Below are positions 49,910-53,130 of a DNA stretch of 53,130 nucleotides, piece after piece (within the stretch, counting starts at the first letter, position 1; each line of letters starts with the position of its first letter). Origin of the DNA: Candidatus Latescibacterota bacterium (GTDB lineage Bacteria; Krumholzibacteriota; Krumholzibacteriia; WVZY01). Where the stretch lies: the NCBI GenBank assembly GCA_020352495.1, contig CP070677.1, positions 2,145,846-2,198,975 of the forward strand, written 5' to 3'. The notes beneath the pieces were generated by a model. The model had not been told where the DNA came from. It worked only from the letters and a program-made list of their open reading frames with translations, and made no database searches. The translations under genes and the position numbers were made by a program.

Positions 49910-50548
49910 TTACTTCTCGAGTTCCAGATAGTAGAGCGTCTTCCCTGCCGCCTCGTACTTGATTTCGTAATTCGTTTTGGCCAGCGCCTCGAACAACCGC
50001 TCGCCTTCGGCTCTTCTCGTGCTGCTCCATGAGATACCGCTGTGGATCACAGCGTTCAACATCTGATGGTAGTAGTCCTCATGATCCGTGGCAAGTTCGA
50101 CCAGACCATTTTCGCGCAAACGGGCGTGTAGTTCCTTGAGGAATTCTCCCGTCACGAGCCGTCGCTTTTTGTGACGACGTTTTGGCCATGGATCGGGGAA
50201 GTAGATGTGAAAAATCGAAACGCTCTCCGGTGGGATGCCGTATCTGACCGTCTCACGTGCGTCTGCTTTGAGGAATTTGAGATTTCTCAGACGCCTTTTC
50301 TCCGTTCGCTCGACGGCGTACTTCATCCATTTCCAAACGACATCGATTCCAAAAAAATTGATCTGTGGGTTTTCGGCGGCTCTCGCGATCAGAAACTTCG
50401 CTTTCCCACAGCCAATCTCGATTTCTACGGGGTTCCGATTGCCAAAGATGTCCGCAAACGAGGGCAATGAACGCGGATTCGCGATCACCAGCGCGCCGGC
50501 TTGTCCGGCCGCTGTTTCGGGCCTTGATACATTTGGATGTTGCGTCAT
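49910..50548 (-). CDS. trmB: tRNA (guanine-N7-)-methyltransferase
   Basis: Methylates G46 of tRNA variable loops with S-adenosylmethionine. The ATG at 50548 gives 212 residues; the SD is close (GGAGAA adjacent), so the start is less certain. Motifs: VEIEIGCGKAKFLI (SAM site), NFFGIDVVWKWMKYA and the TrmB signature FPDPWPKRRHKKRRL. First of the trmB-pdxH pair. Confidence 0.94.
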   Translation of the reverse strand: MTQHPNVSRPETAAGQAGALVIANPRSLPSFADIFGNRNPVEIEIGCGKAKFLIARAAENPQINFFGIDVVWKWMKYAVERTEKRRLRNLKFLKADARETVRYGIPPESVSIFHIYFPDPWPKRRHKKRRLVTGEFLKELHARLRENGLVELATDHEDYYHQMLNAVIHSGISWSSTRRAEGERLFEALAKTNYEIKYEAAGKTLYYLELEK

Positions 50549-50619
50549 TTCTCCGTAGAATCGAGAGTCCCGGTATCGAAGGGTGCACTCGATCACGCGG
50601 GCGATTTCACTTCCCAAGT

Positions 50620-50661
50620 CGAATCGATTCGATTATGCCATAGCGCACGTGTCAAAGACAA
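50620..50661 (-). promoter_or_regulatory. Extended -10 promoter of trmB-pdxH with palindrome at the start site
   Basis: Minus-strand TTGTCT (50656-50661), 18 bp, CATAAT (50632-50637) preceded by TGG. A perfect 12-bp palindrome CGAATCGATTCG (50620-50631) sits immediately downstream, over the expected start, and could be an operator. Confidence 0.55.
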
Positions 50662-50718
50662 CAGACCACGTCGGAGCCACACACTTCACTTCGTTCCCTG
50701 GTCTCGATGGATCACAGC

Positions 50719-52821
50719 CTATTCACGTTCGCTTGGTGGTTCGACCGGTTGAGTCGATGTGTTGGCAGGGGCGAGGATTGCGTGGAGAAACGTGTGCAGA
50801 TCCGCCGGGTTTCGCATCTGGTCCCGTTTTCTCCGGTGGTGTCTGGGAAAAATGATGAACGGTTCGGTTTGGGCGCCACCCAGACCACCGTGGGTCCCGA
50901 CCTGTTTTTCGAAGGACGCAACGGCTCCGTCTTCGACAAACCCGCCGTTGACTATGAGATCACCCGAGTTGGGGAAATCTGCGAGTTCCGTCAACGCCCG
51001 GATCGTATCAGCGCCGCCTTCTCCGACCATGTACGGGAGCAGGGGATCATCGCCCTCCACCTTCCCCGATTTGAGTCTCCGCATCCCCTTTTTGCCGATC
51101 ACCAGGATCTCGCCGTTTTCTCTCTTTGTAACTAGAAAGCCAATCCCCCGATGCATGACGAGCGTTTCGAGCAAGTTGGCGTGGTGTTTCATCAAATACT
51201 CGGTGGTCAGTCGCCCGGGAACTTGGGTAAAGTAAACATGGGCCAGATTGCCGCTGGCGCAAACGACGAATCCTTCCTCTTCTTTGTCTTCTATCTGCCC
51301 TTCGGAGATCCTCTCGTGAAGCCGCTCGAGCGTCCTTCGACTCCGTCGAATCGAACGGCTCCCGTATGCCTGATCTGCTCGGCGTACTTCTCTCAGCAGC
51401 GTGTTGAAGTACCCCAACTCCGCGGTGTGACCAAAACGTTCGACGGTTCGTTTTTGAAGCGCCTCGCCGATGAGCTCGGGAAGACGTTTTCCAAAAAGCC
51501 GCCGAAACGGGATGCTCTCGGATTGGCCATGATCGGAGAAGATGATGAGATCGAAGTGTTTGGGCGCTTTTCTCGAAATCGTGCGATAGATCTTTCTCAC
51601 TTGGCGGTCTATGCCAGTCAACGTTCCCAACGCGTCCGTCGAATTGGGGCCGGCATAGTGCGCGACCATATCGTAGCCCACATAGTTGGCGTACATGACC
51701 GGGATTCCTCTGACGACGTCTTCCATGACAAAATGAGTCGTGCCCTCTCTGAATCCGGCGTTGGCTATCGCTCGCAAGAGGGAGAACTTGATGCTTCTTC
51801 GGATCCTTTGTTTTCCGTGTCTGAAAAGGTCTTTGAACGCCTGAAACCGGTCTACAAAAAAGTCCCCGACCATGTACAGGATGGTGCGGGTATAGAGGTA
51901 AGGGTGAAGCGAGAAGATCGCAAAATCCTCGAGTTCGCCCCGGTGTTGTTTGATGTCCTTCTCACCCAACGTGCTCAGGGTCAGAATTCTCTTACTCGCC
52001 CCCCCGTGAATCAGCGAGTTGATGCAGGTACCGTTTTTTAGTAGCGGCTTTGGGTACGAGCTGTAGCGTTCGTCAACGGCGCTCATGTCCGACGAGCTCG
52101 ACGACACGACGAGTCGCCCGGCTTTTTTGTCGTACCACCTGAAACCCGGGATATCGAAGCTGTCGCCATAGAAGACACCGGCCTGGACCGATGAGGTCTG
52201 TGATGGCAGACCGCAAAACCAGCTGCGGATCGCGTATTTTCTCCGCTTGAGAAGGTCTGTGACAAAGGGCATTTTGCCGCGTCTGAGCGCGCGTTTGAGC
52301 GTGCCGTACGAGAGCCCGTCGATCTGAAGGATGACCACGCCATGTTCGTGAAGTTCCACTCGTTTGGGGCGCGTCATCGCGCTGAATCTGTCCATCAATG
52401 TCGCGTAGAACGAATAATCGTCGCTCAGCCGTAGCAGGTTCCCCAAGAGTGTGTTGACCAGAGTCAGAACGAGAACGCCGGCGACCGCCGCGAAAAAGCT
52501 CTCGATTACGAACGTGGCGACAATGAGATGCGCCAAGTAAAAGAGGGCGGCGTTGAGGACGAGCGTCGCAAGCCCCAGTGTCACAAAGGTTATGGGGAGC
52601 AGGAAAAGAAGCAGCACGGGCCTGACCGAGGCGTTCAAGAGACCGAGAATGAGGGCGACGATGAATGGCGAGAGATACCAATAGGAGATCTCCTGGACAA
52701 AGTAGATGCCCGGGAGCAACGCTGCCGTTGCGGCCACCGAGAGAGCGTCGGCGATCCATACGAGGATGTACCGGAGAAGTACGCTCCCAACCAAGCGAAT
52801 ATTGAAATTTAGTGGTTGCAT
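50719..52821 (-). CDS. Holin-IV-like membrane domain fused to alkaline-phosphatase-superfamily hydrolase
   Basis: 700 residues. The first 150 form four hydrophobic spans resembling the phage holin 4 superfamily (YvlD/DUF360 type: ALILGLLNASVRPVLLLFLLP). The rest is a type I phosphodiesterase/alkaline phosphatase domain: VVILQIDGLSYGTLKRAL (metal Asp and nucleophile Thr), YDMVAHYAGPNS, FSDHGQSE and QVGTHGGLGG carry the metal ligands. It would be a membrane-anchored metallohydrolase acting on a phosphoester at the membrane. The fusion occurs in other bacteria; the substrate is not known to me. Confidence 0.85.
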   Translation of the reverse strand: MQPLNFNIRLVGSVLLRYILVWIADALSVAATAALLPGIYFVQEISYWYLSPFIVALILGLLNASVRPVLLLFLLPITFVTLGLATLVLNAALFYLAHLIVATFVIESFFAAVAGVLVLTLVNTLLGNLLRLSDDYSFYATLMDRFSAMTRPKRVELHEHGVVILQIDGLSYGTLKRALRRGKMPFVTDLLKRRKYAIRSWFCGLPSQTSSVQAGVFYGDSFDIPGFRWYDKKAGRLVVSSSSSDMSAVDERYSSYPKPLLKNGTCINSLIHGGASKRILTLSTLGEKDIKQHRGELEDFAIFSLHPYLYTRTILYMVGDFFVDRFQAFKDLFRHGKQRIRRSIKFSLLRAIANAGFREGTTHFVMEDVVRGIPVMYANYVGYDMVAHYAGPNSTDALGTLTGIDRQVRKIYRTISRKAPKHFDLIIFSDHGQSESIPFRRLFGKRLPELIGEALQKRTVERFGHTAELGYFNTLLREVRRADQAYGSRSIRRSRRTLERLHERISEGQIEDKEEEGFVVCASGNLAHVYFTQVPGRLTTEYLMKHHANLLETLVMHRGIGFLVTKRENGEILVIGKKGMRRLKSGKVEGDDPLLPYMVGEGGADTIRALTELADFPNSGDLIVNGGFVEDGAVASFEKQVGTHGGLGGAQTEPFIIFPRHHRRKRDQMRNPADLHTFLHAILAPANTSTQPVEPPSERE

Positions 52822-53037
52822 TTTGGTGACCGACCCGGCATTTTACGACTAATTTAACAACGAAAACCCCTGATTTTGAAACACAAACGTTGACACGGAC
52901 CGACTTGCCGCAGCGGGTCTAAAATTTGCTCTTCCGTCGGCGGTTAACTTGCCGGTTTTCTTAGCACTTCCCGAGAAAATCGTCATACGGCCAGCACAAC
53001 CGATCAATCCGGCTTTGCCGCGCAGCAGGAGCTTACC

Positions 53038-53130
53038 ATGCATCCAAACAGCTTGGATTCCCAAGGAAACGCCAAAATCACGTTTGTCGGACACGCCACG
53101 ACTCTCACCGAGATGTCCGGGGTCAGGATC
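53038..53130 (+). CDS. Metallo-beta-lactamase-fold hydrolase, UlaG-like (3' truncated by window)
   Basis: An ATG at 53038 behind AGGAG opens a frame reading NAKITFVGHATTLTEMSGVRI to the window edge. The TFVGHATxLxE-x-G-x-RI pattern is the N-terminus of UlaG/L-ascorbate-6-phosphate-lactonase-like or NAPE-PLD-like hydrolases. The gene is divergent from the membrane phosphatase. The HxHxDH motif lies beyond the window. Confidence 0.8.
   Translation, partial: MHPNSLDSQGNAKITFVGHATTLTEMSGVRI

Overview
This window looks like chromosomal DNA of an uncultured Gram-negative bacterium. Outer-membrane-type beta-barrels, secreted lipoproteins and periplasmic proteins point to two membranes. GTG and TTG starts behind good Shine-Dalgarno (SD) sequences are common. 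The mix of homodimeric AceE, a WD40/TolB-type propeller fused to a membrane glycosyltransferase, a lipoprotein with a CTPGYWKN module, DUF5683-like proteins and a ferredoxin-linked geranylgeranyl reductase resembles poorly cultured phyla of the FCB or Latescibacteria/Eisenbacteria/Krumholzibacteria kind. That placement is an impression, not a result. I saw no rRNA, tRNA, CRISPR array, transposase or phage genes.

Layout. 1-3.3 kb: a glycosyltransferase/propeller protein and a convergent lipoprotein share a bidirectional terminator. 3.6-10.2 kb: TenA, then a leftward aceE-aceF-lpd operon (pyruvate dehydrogenase complex). 10.5-12.5 kb: a 49-residue zinc protein and a Ser/Thr kinase with four zinc ribbons. 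12.5-16.0 kb: envelope proteins, including a disrupted YidD-TPR-DUF5683 gene. 16.1-18.0 kb: a Cas4/RecB-like nuclease and a metallo-hydrolase, separated by a 116-bp inverted-repeat element. 18.0-24.7 kb: a leftward lpd-E1alpha-E1beta-E2-lipB-lipA operon, that is, a second 2-oxoacid dehydrogenase complex plus the lipoate synthesis genes both complexes need. 25 kb: a truncated etfB start abuts a 3D-domain gene. 26-33 kb: envelope and sugar enzymes, then geranylgeranyl reductase-ferredoxin-pepA. 33.2-40.5 kb: a rightward housekeeping run (LMW phosphatase, ilvE, glyA, nrdR, tatC, rsfS, argS, PfkB kinase). 40.7-44.0 kb: an unknown protein, an HD-GYP protein and purM. 44-46 kb: short repeats and a secreted lipoprotein. 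49.2-53.1 kb: pdxH, trmB, a membrane phosphatase/phosphodiesterase and the start of a UlaG-like hydrolase.

The most striking region is 46.3-49.2 kb. Two tiny genes (29 and 26 codons) encode related hydrophobic peptides that begin MKY and share LFGKSVW near the end. Each has a strong SD, a well-matched sigma-54 (-24/-12) promoter, and three upstream copies of an inverted repeat GTGTnA-N8-TkACAC. The geometry is the same in both units: site spacings of 23 and 67-68 bp, 126-127 bp from the last site to the -24 GG, and 328 bp from the first site to the ATG. The next gene is a GAF-AAA+-Fis sigma-54 activator. I propose a self-contained, probably autoregulated sigma-54 circuit whose outputs are the two micropeptides; I know of no described family matching them.

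Other points worth following are an ArgS lacking the HIGH signature, a disrupted YidD-fusion gene, the etfB remnant and the kinase with a C-terminal zinc-ribbon array.
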